A stretch of DNA of 64,000 nucleotides from Amoebophrya sp. A120 (lineage: Eukaryota; Sar; Dinophyceae; Syndiniales; Amoebophryaceae). How positions within the stretch are numbered: the first letter of the stretch is position 1; every line of letters begins with the position of its first letter. Below, one piece after another: positions 21,801-29,816 of this stretch. The notes beneath the pieces are model-generated. The model was not told where the DNA came from, made no database searches, and was given only the letters and a program-made list of their open reading frames with translations. The stretch is from positions 212,722-276,721 of the forward strand of contig CAJINV010000023.1 of assembly GCA_905178155.1 (NCBI GenBank), read 5' to 3'. A program made the translations under genes and the position numbers.

Positions 21801-24800
21801 GAAGCACCCGGAGCAACGCGAGCTATTCGTCATCCGCTTCCTCGAACGGGGTGGTGTTTGTCGACTTGGAAAAACTCAAGCGCGACAACCGGATCACCGA
21901 TCACTACATGCTCCTCAAAGTCACTGCGGTGTTTGCGGGCATTTTCCTGGCCCTCTGCCTTTCTATCAAATGCAAACATGTCTGGGTCTGGAAGAATGCA
22001 AGGTTTGTCATGCTTGTCTGGCATGACTGAACAGTTTGTGATGGTGCGTGTCCAAGAAGAGACACTCGTGCGTGTCATGCAACAACGCAGTTTGTCATGC
22101 GGAAAGCGCGACACTAAGCAGCGCAGATATTTCTCATGCTTGGCTGTGCATTACAGAGTCTGCGCTATTCCCCACCCAGCATTACAAGTTTCCAGACCCC
22201 ATTTTGCAATGCATACTTTCCCCGGTGCACCAACAAGAGGCAGCGTGGTTCACGTTCTTGGGAATGCTGCTGCTGTGTTATCAAAAGGAAAAATCCCCCC
22301 CCCTACCGAAAACGAAACTTGTGTTGCTGTATTTGAGCTACACAAATTGACTTGTATTGCTAGAACGCCAAGAGACGCAGTTGTTCCCTCTTTTGCAGGC
22401 AATTTGTCATGCTGTCTGCTTTTCCAGTTGCCTCCTGTCATTCTGAAGACGCAAGGCTTTCCTACGCCACTCAGCACTACAGTCCGCTTCTTTTGCCTTC
22501 TAGCATGACAAAATGATTTGTGGTCTCAAATCATGCTACACAAATCGCCGTCTCAGTATGGGGAGAGGGGATTTTTCATTTTGATATGTGTTTTCTCCTC
22601 ACCAGTCACGAAATCCACCACGTTTTGGAGTCCGTGGAGTATCCTGAGTAAAAACGTACCCACGCCAGAGTTGTAATGCAGATACAGATTCGCAAAGACA
22701 GGAAGACTTGTAAAAATGCGCATCCCCATGATAGCCATTTCCAATTGTGTTTTGGAATTTGTGATGCTGTGAACAGGATGAGCAGCTGGATTTGTGACGC
22801 GGCTGCACTTGCTAGCCTGCACTACACTGCAGTGCGTTCAACTTGTCATGTGTGACTCACAAAACTCCTAGGTTTGTGTTGCAAAATCCTCATTTTGATT
22901 CTGCTGGTGTGGGTACGTTTTTACTCAGGATATGGAGTGGGACGTGCTCATGTTTTTCGCGTCCCTTTTCGTACTGGTCGAGTGTCTATGCATTGCAAAA
23001 GTGAAGTCGCACTGTGCGTCGATTGCAATTACAATTTTTTATTTCAAGAAGAAATTCGACGTAAGTTCCCACGCCAAATTGATCAGGTAGGAGGGTTACG
23101 TTATGAAACTTGTCATGCCCATAAATTGCAATTTATTACATCTTCAAATGCGATATATGAACTTTTGCAGCGGATAGCGTCTCGCCGAGCTCGGTTTGAT
23201 TCGACTAGTTGGCGAGTGCATTTCGAACGTGATCTCGTCCATCGATGACGAAAGCGCCCGACTTCCGGTGGCGATGCTGCTCATCCTCTGGGTGAGCTCG
23301 ATGGGCAGCGCGTTTTTGGAATCCCTGCCGTACACGACGACGATGTGCTACCTGCTGCTCGCGCTGAAGACGGAGGAGGACACAACGAATAAACTGGGCT
23401 TCGAGGTTATGCAATACAAATAATTTTCCGTACATGTACAAGCGGCATCACAAATTTCACCAGTTTGGAGTGCTGTAAGTAACACGACGATAATTAGCCA
23501 AGTCGCGTTTTTTGCGACTTGGCTAATTCGAATTTCCGGGCTGTTTGGCTACTCGGGCCTGTCCATAGACAGCTTCTGGGCTCTCGAATTAGCCAAGTCC
23601 GGGAGATACTTAGCCAAGTCGCGTTCTTTGCGACTTGGCTAATTCAAATTCCCGGGCTGTTTGGCTTCTCGGACCTGTCCATAGACAGCTTCTGGGCTCT
23701 CGAATTAGCCAAGTCTGGGAGATAATTAGCCAAGTCACGTTTTTTGCGACTTGGCTAATTCGCATTCCCAGGCTGTTTGGCTTCTCTGACCTGTCCATAG
23801 ACAGCTTCTGGGCTCTCGAATTAGCCAAGTCCGGGGGATAATTAGCCAAGTCGCGTTTTTTGCGACTTGGCTAATTCGCATTCCTGGGCTGTTTGGCTAC
23901 TGGGACCTGTCCATAGACAGCTTCTGGGCTCTCGAATTAGCCAAGTCCGGGAGATAATTAGCCAAGTCGCGTTTTTTGCGACTTGGCTAATTCGAGTTCC
24001 CGGGCTGTTTGGCTACTCGGACCTGTCCATAGACAGTTTCTGGGCTCTCGAATTAGCCAAGTCCGGGAGAATGTCATGCTAAACTAGGATCGAGCCCCAG
24101 TTTTGTCATGCAGAGATGGCATTTGTACGTCGTGTACGGGAAATTTACTGTGGATAGTGGTCGAAAACTTGTCCTACGCGCTCTCGGTTGGCGCTTGCAT
24201 CGGGGGGATCGGGAGCATCATGGGATCTAGCGTTATGCTGTGTGGAAAACCACTCAATTTGCAGCTTTTTTATCTTTGCTAGTACTAGATCGGCGTCGGC
24301 GTACTCGAGGGCAAAAAAACTTTGTCTTCATCATCATCAAGAATCTCGAACGCAATTTCTCACACTGAAATGACTCAGTCCCACATAGAGAGCCTCTGCT
24401 TCCAGGATCTGACTTGAGCATGTTCGTCGACGTCCTACAACGCCCACTTCTAATCTACGACTTTTGATAACCATTGCGCTTCCTTTAGAAGTTGTTTTCC
24501 GACAGCTCGTGCATACTTGCTAACCTCGTGGCGATGGGGATCTGCTCCAGGTACCTTCCTATCAAATGTAAGTAAAAATGTCTGGGTCTGAGAGAATGCA
24601 ACTTGTCATGCTAAATCTGAAGCATGCAAAAATCAGTGTTGCACGATTGCCAAAAGTCGTCCAGTTTTGACCAAGTCGGGGGGGAGTTTCTCATGCAGGA
24701 TAGGAATGAGAGAGATCGCACAGAATCTGTCATGCTAGGTCCTGCATTCCAGACCTCATGGGTCATGGAAAAGCTGCGCGACAAGTCGCGCATTCATCCA

Positions 24801-25013
24801 GGCCCAGACATTTTTGCTCTTCCCTGTGCTGTACCATGGTCTTGCTTCCAGACAAAACACCAGACATTTTTGCACTTGATACTTCCCGCAGACGCCCCCC
24901 TGCACCACAAGATCCAGGGCAAGGACTTTTTGAAGTACGGCTTTCCCGTGTTGCTGATCTTGACGGCGGTCAGCTCGGTGTACCAGTATGTGATTTTTTC
25001 AGTGGTGCAGTAA
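15880..25013 (+). CDS. NhaD/ArsB/OCA2 P-protein-like ion transporter, 22 exons
   Basis: Joined exons give 3150 nt (1049 codons). Exons: 15880-16295, 16553-16601, 16753-16990, 17302-17337, 17605-17910, 18218-18367, 18526-18570, 18838-19197, 19506-19573, 19760-19919, 20339-20437, 20702-20766, 20929-20972, 21257-21489, 21732-21963, 22221-22278, 22592-22639, 22938-22986, 23182-23407, 24162-24231, 24489-24559 and 24887-25013. The long polar N-terminus precedes a first membrane segment near residue 310. Two duplicated transporter halves carry family signatures: AFLDNVTVVMLMGP near 583-597, GGTSTLIGDPPN near 622-633, HEIHHVLESVEWDVLMFF in the second half, then SAFLESLPYTTTM and GACIGGIGSIMGSS near 970-984. 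In this superfamily such motifs form the two re-entrant substrate sites for Na+/H+ antiport, arsenite or anion transport. Substrate is not readable here. The start ATG has a CACCATGG context. Seventeen introner elements and four GT-AG introns interrupt it; acceptors at 18217 and 21731 are less certain. Confidence 0.9.
16296..16547. mobile_element. Introner element, family 2
   Basis: It starts TATCAAATGTAAAAATGTCT and ends CATTCTTACATTTGATA. A perfect TSD, AAGCA, lies at 16291-16295 and 16548-16552. The exon join is in frame. Confidence 0.95.
16602..16747 (-). mobile_element. Introner element, family 1, reverse orientation
   Basis: It starts TATGAACTGCAAAAGTATCG and ends TAGTTTTGCACAGGATA, the mirror of 7412-7568. 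A perfect TSD, GCACG, lies at 16597-16601 and 16748-16752. The exon join is in frame. Confidence 0.95.
16991..17296. mobile_element. Introner element, family 6
   Basis: The ends are TATGGATGTGTCAGGATCGA and the inverse finishing TCTGACACTTCCACA. The arms continue through ATCGACAAAATCGAAAAA. A perfect TSD, TTCCT, lies at 16986-16990 and 17297-17301. It is the only member of this family I found here. The exon join is in frame. Confidence 0.92.
17338..17599. mobile_element. Introner element, family 2
   Basis: It starts TATCAAGTGCAAAAATGTCT and ends ATATTTGCAATGCATA. A perfect TSD, TCCCA, lies at 17333-17337 and 17600-17604. The exon join is in frame. Confidence 0.95.
18368..18520 (-). mobile_element. 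Introner element, family 1
   Basis: It starts TATGAAATGCAAAAGCATCG and ends CGATACTTTTGCAATTGATA. Flanks are GCAAT and GCAGT (4 of 5). The exon join is in frame. Confidence 0.9.
18571..18832. mobile_element. Introner element, family 2
   Basis: It starts TATCAAGTGTAAAAATGTCT and ends CATTTTTACGTTTGATA. A perfect TSD, GAGCC, lies at 18566-18570 and 18833-18837. The exon join is in frame. Confidence 0.95.
19198..19500. mobile_element. Introner element, family 2, diverged ends
   Basis: It starts TATCCACTGCAACAATATGT, followed by GTCTGGGTCTG, and ends GACAAATTTCCAAATCATA. Flanks are CCTGC and CCTGA (4 of 5). The exon join is in frame. Confidence 0.88.
19574..19754 (+). mobile_element. Introner element, family 1
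   Basis: It starts TATCCTGGTGCAAAAGTATC and ends GATACTTTTGGGTTGCATA. Flanks are TCAGC and TCATC (4 of 5). The exon join is in frame. Confidence 0.9.
20039..20328 (+). repeat. 290-bp dispersed repeat, copy 2, inside a GT-AG intron
   Basis: Near-identical to 12518-12807. It occupies most of the transporter intron 19920-20338 (donor GTACTAG, acceptor ACTAAG) and ends about 10 bp before the acceptor. It has no TIR, so it is not one of the introner families above. Confidence 0.9.
20438..20696. mobile_element. Introner element, family 2
   Basis: It starts TATCAAATGCAAAAATGTCT and ends CATTTTTACATTTGATA. Flanks are GAAGA and GAAGG (4 of 5). The exon join is in frame, just after the GDPPN signature. 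Confidence 0.92.
20767..20923 (-). mobile_element. Introner element, family 1, reverse orientation
   Basis: It starts TATGAACTGCAAAAGTATCG and ends CGGTACTTTTGCACAGGATA. A perfect TSD, CTAGT, lies at 20762-20766 and 20924-20928. The exon join is in frame. Confidence 0.95.
20973..21251. mobile_element. Introner element, family 4
   Basis: It starts TATTCCGAGTAAAAACATCC and ends GGGGACGTTTTTACTCAGGATA-like sequence. A perfect TSD, GGAGA, lies at 20968-20972 and 21252-21256. The exon join is in frame. Confidence 0.95.
21964..22215. mobile_element. Introner element, family 2
   Basis: It starts TATCAAATGCAAACATGTCT and ends CCCATTTTGCAATGCATA. A perfect TSD, CTTTC, lies at 21959-21963 and 22216-22220. 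The exon join is in frame. Confidence 0.95.
22279..22586. mobile_element. Introner element, family 3
   Basis: It starts TATCAAAAGGAAAAATCCCC and ends GATTTTTCATTTTGATA. A perfect TSD, TGTGT, lies at 22274-22278 and 22587-22591. The exon join is in frame. Confidence 0.95.
22640..22932. mobile_element. Introner element, family 4
   Basis: It starts TATCCTGAGTAAAAACGTAC and ends GTACGTTTTTACTCAGGATA, so the outer 20 bases are a perfect inverted repeat. A perfect TSD, TGGAG, lies at 22635-22639 and 22933-22937. It looks young. The exon join is in frame. Confidence 0.97.
22987..23176. mobile_element. Introner element, family 1, diverged
   Basis: It starts TATGCATTGCAAAAGTGAAG and ends GAACTTTTGCAGCGGATA. 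Flanks are GTGTC and GCGTC (4 of 5). The exon join is in frame. Confidence 0.88.
23408..24156. mobile_element. Introner element, family 7, enlarged by a tandem repeat
   Basis: The ends are TATGCAATACAAATAATTTT, continuing CCGTACATGTAC, and the inverse GTGTACGGGAAATTTACTG then TGGATA. Flanks are GAGGT and GTGGT (4 of 5). At 749 bp it is two to five times the length of the others because it contains five 116-bp repeats. The exon join is in frame within the transporter. Confidence 0.85.
23494..24073. repeat. Five tandem copies of a 116-bp unit
   Basis: Units start at 23494, 23610, 23726, 23842 and 23958, an exact 116-bp period with few differences. Each opens with a 13-bp hairpin (TTAGCCAAGTCGC, a short T-rich loop, GCGACTTGGCTAA) and ends with a third copy of the arm. 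Forward and reverse open frames here are by-products of the repeat. Confidence 0.95.
24560..24881. mobile_element. Introner element, family 2, with a duplicated right end
   Basis: It starts TATCAAATGTAAGTAAAAAT and ends CATTTTTGCACTTGATA. A perfect TSD, CTTCC, lies at 24555-24559 and 24882-24886. A second right-end-like segment (CCAGGCCCAGACATTTTTGC) lies at about 24799-24818. The exon join is in frame. Confidence 0.93.
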
Positions 25014-25142
25014 CTCTAACTTACTACATTGAGAGCGAATTATAACTCCAAGGCCGGTGCTGCGAGAAAAGAACTTGAAGATCATGGTGCTGGTGTTGAG
25101 CAACTCCTTTGGCAATTCTTCTGCGCCACTCCTTTGGCAATC

Positions 25143-25814
25143 CTAATTTTGGAAACAAAAGGAAAGAAATGGTAACTGTAGACGTAGAAATATCAAAATC
25201 AAACTGAAAGAAAACAATTGGATTTGCTTAGCGGTACTCGGATGTGAAGTGGTAAACAAGCGCCAGCAAGCATCAGCGTCATGATCCATAGCAAGAAAGT
25301 AGCTCGGTCGTAGAATGTAACATTGTGATTGTCTTGAGCGTCGTGGTCCCTCTACACCGACACCTTCTTGGTATGAGTATTTCTGTTTCTCATTCCATTT
25401 GGAAAAATAGACTGAAGGTGAAGATGTTATCGGGGTCCGTTGACCAGAATCCAATATATCGGTTTCTGTTTTTTTTTCTTGGCTTTCAACGTCGGGCTCG
25501 GGAGCGCAATGGAATATGGAGACGGTCTTTTTCAGCGCTTTACCCCAGAAATGTCGGTTGTGGGTGGTCGAGTCAATTTGTCGTGTAGTTTTCGGGTTAA
25601 ATAGAGTGGAACTAAAACCGACCTTCCTTGCAGTTCCTGCAATTGTATCTCCAGGTAGGTGACGATGAAATTCCCAGCAGTCGTCGATATAAGTAGCCCA
25701 CCACTTTCCCTCATCAATATTCCTCCGTGCCATTTTCAACATTCCTTGTTGTTTAGAAGCTGCTCCGGGACGACCTTGTAGTACCCGTTTTTTTTTCTGT
25801 ACGACCAGCTGCAC
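25143..25814 (-). CDS. Hypothetical 223-codon frame
   Basis: A single uninterrupted reverse-strand frame overlapping no exon, in moderately AT-rich DNA just after the transporter. The predicted protein is polar and basic, with a hydrophobic C-terminus (FSLILIFLRLQLPFLSF). No family is recognised and there are no introner elements. Its length is unusual for non-coding DNA here, but composition is unconvincing. It may be a tail-anchored protein or a chance frame. Confidence 0.3.
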   Translation of the reverse strand: MQLVVQKKKRVLQGRPGAASKQQGMLKMARRNIDEGKWWATYIDDCWEFHRHLPGDTIAGTARKVGFSSTLFNPKTTRQIDSTTHNRHFWGKALKKTVSIFHCAPEPDVESQEKKTETDILDSGQRTPITSSPSVYFSKWNEKQKYSYQEGVGVEGPRRSRQSQCYILRPSYFLAMDHDADACWRLFTTSHPSTAKQIQLFSFSLILIFLRLQLPFLSFCFQN

Positions 25815-26009
25815 GTGTCCTGGTGCAACAACTCGGGGTTAGTAGCTCCGGGTAATACAAGTGAGTGTCTCATTTTGGCGCATTATCGAGGCTCAAAACG
25901 ACGCTCTTGAGCCCCGCTCCGCAGTCTAACAGAGTAGGTAGGGGGAATTTGATTGCTTCTACGTTTATCGTTTCTGCGAGCCAGCTGCACTGCATTCTGC
26001 TCACCAAAA

Positions 26010-26960
26010 ATGAAGTCATCTGTTTCCCCGTCCAAGGCCCCCACCTCCGGGAGGAAAACAAGCCACCACCGCGCCCCCTCCTTGGAGTTGCAGCGTGCGG
26101 GCCTCACCGCTTTGACCTCCGGCGGTGCAGCCGATGTGCGACACTGCTCACCGCGGTTGCAGAGGGCAATGGCGAATTTCCTTGTGCCGGCGCTGCTCAA
26201 CAAGAAGGGCAGTGACCCGGAAGACGACGTGAGATACCGAAATCAAAACAGAAGGCTGAGGACCGACAAGCACACGGAGTCGGCGCCGGTCTTTCTTCCA
26301 TCATCAGACGAAAATGGATCTTCATCCGCGACCTCGAGCTACACTGGCGGTGGGCGCGCCGGTGGGGCACTGCTAGATCGAGGAGCAGGAGCAGCGCCGG
26401 GTAAAAGCAATATGCGAAGCAGCGGCAGTCAGAACTACCGAATAGGAGGTGGGAGCAAACACCTCTACCCCGTGCCGGAAACCCCGAATATGAAGATACC
26501 GTCGCCAGTATCAACCGGAATTAAAGTGTTAAAACGTTGAGAACTCGGAATATGTGATGCGATAAAACATTCAAAACCAAAAGCAAAAGGATGAAGAATT
26601 ATAGTACACTGTCACTGATATTTGTATTGCTGAGCACCCATGATGAAAGGAAAAATCTGTCATGCGTGATCGTACTTACATAGTGAAAGCATCAAAACCG
26701 TGAACGTTAAAACACCTTTGCGAGTGATAGCTGGCAAAAAGGGTAGATCTGGACGCGCACCAGAAGTGGATGCAGTATGCGGAGCCACCATATCCTGTGC
26801 AAAAGTATCGTACTCGTATTGCAATCATGCATTACAAATTTTCTTGTTAAGTCAAATCCGCATTACAAATTTTGTTTCTCATGCTGAGACAATTTGTCAT
26901 GCATTTATACGAGTACGATACTATTGCAGTTCATACACCACGTATAAAACCAATATGTGA
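26010..26960 (+). CDS. Unknown Ser/Gly-rich basic protein
   Basis: Exons 26010-26519, about 26724-26790 and 26941-26960 join in frame, ending in TGA at 26958. ATG 26010 has a CAAAAATG context and is followed by a Ser/Lys/Arg-rich, low-complexity N-terminus, an acidic patch (GSDPEDDVRYRNQN) and Gly/Ser repeats. There is no signal peptide, membrane segment or known domain. One break is a clear family-1 introner (26791-26935). The other is a distinct TIR element with no clear TSD. The gene may continue into the next reading block, but I could not find a splice phase that works. Confidence 0.5.
26520..26723. mobile_element. Introner-like element, family 8
   Basis: Arms AAAGTGTTAAAACGTT on the left and AACGTTAAAACACCTTT on the right face each other. 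The interior carries TGTGATGCG and TCTGTCATGCG words as in other introners. Removal keeps the frame. I could not define a 5-bp TSD, so the borders are approximate. Confidence 0.6.
26791..26935 (+). mobile_element. Introner element, family 1
   Basis: It starts TATCCTGTGCAAAAGTATCG and ends CGATACTATTGCAGTTCATA. A perfect TSD, CACCA, lies at 26786-26790 and 26936-26940. Confidence 0.95.
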
Positions 26961-27081
26961 AGAGGAGGACAGAAGTTTGATGGTTTTCTTGTTGCAGCTG
27001 CATGACAAATCGCTGTTCTGTTGCTGTTTCCTTTGTGTTTGTTATTCTATCTATCGATAAAGTGATCTTATCACACTACAG

Positions 27082-27597
27082 AGGGCCACTTCCCCCACCC
27101 CACGAAAGCGAACGAGAAAGGCTTGCCGTTTTCTCCGACCAAAAACGCGAGGGACCACCTCAAGCACCCGAGTTCCCCCTACCGAGATCAGCCCCCACTA
27201 CCCGACCATTTCCTCAAGCCCTGCTCCAACACCTCCCCGATTCTCTACAACTGCTTTCACAAAAAGGACACCACAGACGTGTACGAGTGGCAACAGCGCG
27301 AGTTTAATTGGTTCGTCGAGGCGCAGCATAAGTTCAACCAGGAAGTCAAGCACTTGCTAAACCCCAACTCAAACTGCCGCGCACCGAAAAATATCCTGTG
27401 CAAAAGTATCGCACTCGTAGTAATCGCAAACATGCATTACAAAGCGTGCTCTTAAGGTAAACCCGCATTATTTGTCGTGCTGAGGAAATTTGTAATGCAT
27501 TTATACGAGTGCGAAACTTTTGCACTGCATAAAAAACTACATGCACGCGACCACGTACAGATTTTTGCTACTCCTGCATGATCGCGCTTTGCTTTAG
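27082..27597 (+). CDS. Unknown protein, exons around a family-1 introner
   Basis: After a GT-AG-type acceptor (CACTACAG, ending 27081) an open frame encodes a Pro-rich stretch, then DHFLKPCSNTSPILYNCF, TTDVYEWQQREFNWFVEA and QHKFNQEVKHLLNPNSNC. It is a Cys- and aromatic-containing region with no recognised domain. The introner 27392-27531 is removed in frame. The frame then either stops at 27595 or leaves through a GTACAG donor near 27555. The second option joins in phase 2 to an exon at 29485 and would place the first satellite array inside an intron. A broken duplicate of 27158-27252 lies at 5105-5365. The 5' end of the gene is not located. Confidence 0.55.
27392..27531 (+). mobile_element. 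Introner element, family 1
   Basis: It starts TATCCTGTGCAAAAGTATCG and ends AACTTTTGCACTGCATA. The TSD AAAAA lies at 27387-27391 and 27532-27536 (the homopolymer makes the edge ambiguous by one base). The exon join is in frame. Confidence 0.9.
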
Positions 27598-27731
27598 CTT
27601 TTAATACGCATGACAGATGCAATTGAAAACCGTATAGAGACGGTTCTTACGGTAGCACTTTTCACGGCGCAACATCCTCGGCCTCTAAAGATATCCCCGT
27701 TGCATTCGGAACGCAAAGAAAGGCTTTCCAC

Positions 27732-29385
27732 ATGTTATCACCTCTCGGCACTCGCCTAGCGGAGGGTTGGCGGAGGGCAAGTTGCAGTCGATCAGATCCA
27801 GAATTAGCTGGGTGGAGTAGTAAAAGCGCAAAGTGCTTACTTTTTGACAGCAGATGTCGTTTATTCTTAAACTTCTTCTACCAGGGCGGTACTGCGATTC
27901 TGCATGTGCCGTCTACACCCTCCGCCACCCCTCCGCAGTTGCTCAGCATGTTCCTCATAGCGTGCTGAATTTTGAAAAAATGCAAAACCGACAAAAAAGC
28001 GAAAAACAAAAGGAAAAACCCATAAAAAGCTTTTCAGCATGCTATCACCTCTTGACAGTCGCGTAGCGGAGGGTGGGCGGAGGGCAAGTTGGAGTCAAAT
28101 AGACCCAGCATCAGCTGCGGATAACACTAAAAGTGCAAAGTGCTTACTTTTTGACAACAGATGCCATTTATTCTTAAACTTCTTCTACCAGGGCGGTACT
28201 GCGATTCTGCATGTGCCGTCTACACCCTCCGCTACCCCTCCGCAGTTGCTCAGCATGTTCCTCATAGCATGCTGAATTTTGAAAAAATGCAAAACCGACA
28301 AAAAAGCGAAAAACAAAAGCAAAAACCCATAAAAAGCTTTTCAGCATGGTATCACCTCTCGACACTCGCGTAGCGGAGGGTGGGCGGAGGGCAAGTTGCA
28401 GTCAAATAGACCCAGCATCAGCTGCGGATAAAACTAAAAGCGCGAAGTGCTTACTTTTTGACAGCAGATGCCATTTATTCTTAAACTTCTGCCAGCAGGA
28501 CGGCACTGCGATTCTGCGTGTGCCGTTTACACCCTCCGCTACCCCTCCGCAGTTGCTGGGCATGTTCCTCGTAGCATGCTGAATTTTGGAAAATTGCAAA
28601 ACCGACAAAAAAAACGAAAAACTAAAGTAAAAACACATAAAGAGCTTTTCAGCATGGTGTCACCTCTTGACACTCGCGTAGCGGAGGGTGGGCGGAGGGC
28701 AAGTTGCAGTCGAATAGACCCAGCATCAGCTGCGGATAGTACTAAAAGTGCAAAGTGCTTACTTTTTAACAGCAGATGTCTTTTACTCTCAAACTTCTGC
28801 TACCAGGACGGCACTGCGATTCTGCATGTGCCGTCTACACCCTCCGCTCCCCCTCCGCAGTTGCTGGTCATGTTCCTCATAGCGTGCTGAATTTGGAGAA
28901 CTTGCAAAACCGACAAAAAAGCGAAAAACAAAAGTAAAAACACAACAAGAGCTTTTCAGCATGGTGCCACTTCTTGACAATCGCCTAGCGGAGGGGTGGC
29001 GGAGGGCAAGTTGCAGTCGATTAGATCCAGAATTAGCTGCGGATAGTACTAAAACTTCAAAGTGCTTGCTTTTTGGCAGCAGATGCCATTCATCATTAAA
29101 CTTCTGCAACCAGGACGGCACTGCGATTCTGCATGTGCCGTCTACACCCTCCGCTACCCCTCCGCAGTTGTTGGGCATGTTTCTCATAGCATGCTAAAAT
29201 TTGAAAACTTGCGAAACCGACAAAAAAGCGAAGAACAAAAGTAAAAATACACAAAAAGCTTCACGGCATGGCAACACCTCTTGGCACTCGCCTAGCGGAG
29301 GAGGGGCGGAGGGCGAGTTGCAGTCGATTAGACCCAGAATTGATAGCTGCGGATAGTACTAAAAGTGCAAAGTGCTTACGATATG
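27732..29385. repeat. Satellite array A, 307-bp unit, about 5.4 copies
   Basis: Unit starts recur at about 27732, 28039, 28346, 28653, 28961 and 29268. Each unit carries a GC-rich inverted pair, GCGGAGGGGTGGCGGAGGGC early and CCCTCCGCTACCCCTCCGCA late, then a GCATGCTGAATTTTGAAAA segment and an A-rich stretch. A leader at 27667-27731 (CTCTAAAGATA, GCATTCGGAACGCA) also precedes array B. Open frames in the array are by-products. Confidence 0.95.
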
Positions 29386-29484
29386 ACAATTGAAATTGAA
29401 AGCCGTATTATAGATTGATAGAACATTTTGGATAACTACAAACCTCTTACGGTGCGTCATTTTGATTTTCACAACTACTTACAG

Positions 29485-29816
29485 GAAACCGCTGGGGCGA
29501 TTGTACTTCGACAAGCACCGCCCCGCGTTTTTATCGAAAAGAAAATTATCGGTTTTCGCGGAGTTTTGGTTTTCATCTTCATCGGCAAACAGTTGTACTA
29601 GTGTTCGCGACTCGACATGTTAGTGCCTTTCATCTTGCATAAATAGACAGGTATGAAATACTAGAAGCAACAAGAATAGCTTGTGTTGCATCCCACGCAT
29701 GACAAACGAAACAGCTGAAACCTCACTGTCCCACATTTCCATACTTGCAGCTGAGCCAAGAGCAGGTCGACAAAATGATGCCGCCGGGGTACTACAGAAA
29801 ACGAAACGGGTATGAG
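29485..29816 (+). CDS. Two probable exons of a gene with GT-AG introns
   Basis: An exon from 29485 (after CTTACAG) encodes KPLGRLYFDKHRPAFLSKRK. A second exon, 29751-29816, is bounded by ATACTTGCAG and GAG/GTATGG and encodes 22 codons (LSQEQVDKMMPPGYYRKRNG and two more). Both have clean splice signals and protein-like composition. The first can be joined in phase to the gene at 27.1-27.55 kb. The link between the two exons is uncertain (a GTTTTC donor near 29553 would fit). Downstream exons are not resolved. Function unknown. Confidence 0.4.

Noticed and set aside
23494-24073. Evenly spaced repeats that might suggest a CRISPR array, and repeated open frames
   Set aside because: The units are contiguous 116-bp tandem copies without unique spacers, inside a eukaryotic intron-like element; the frames only mirror the repeat.
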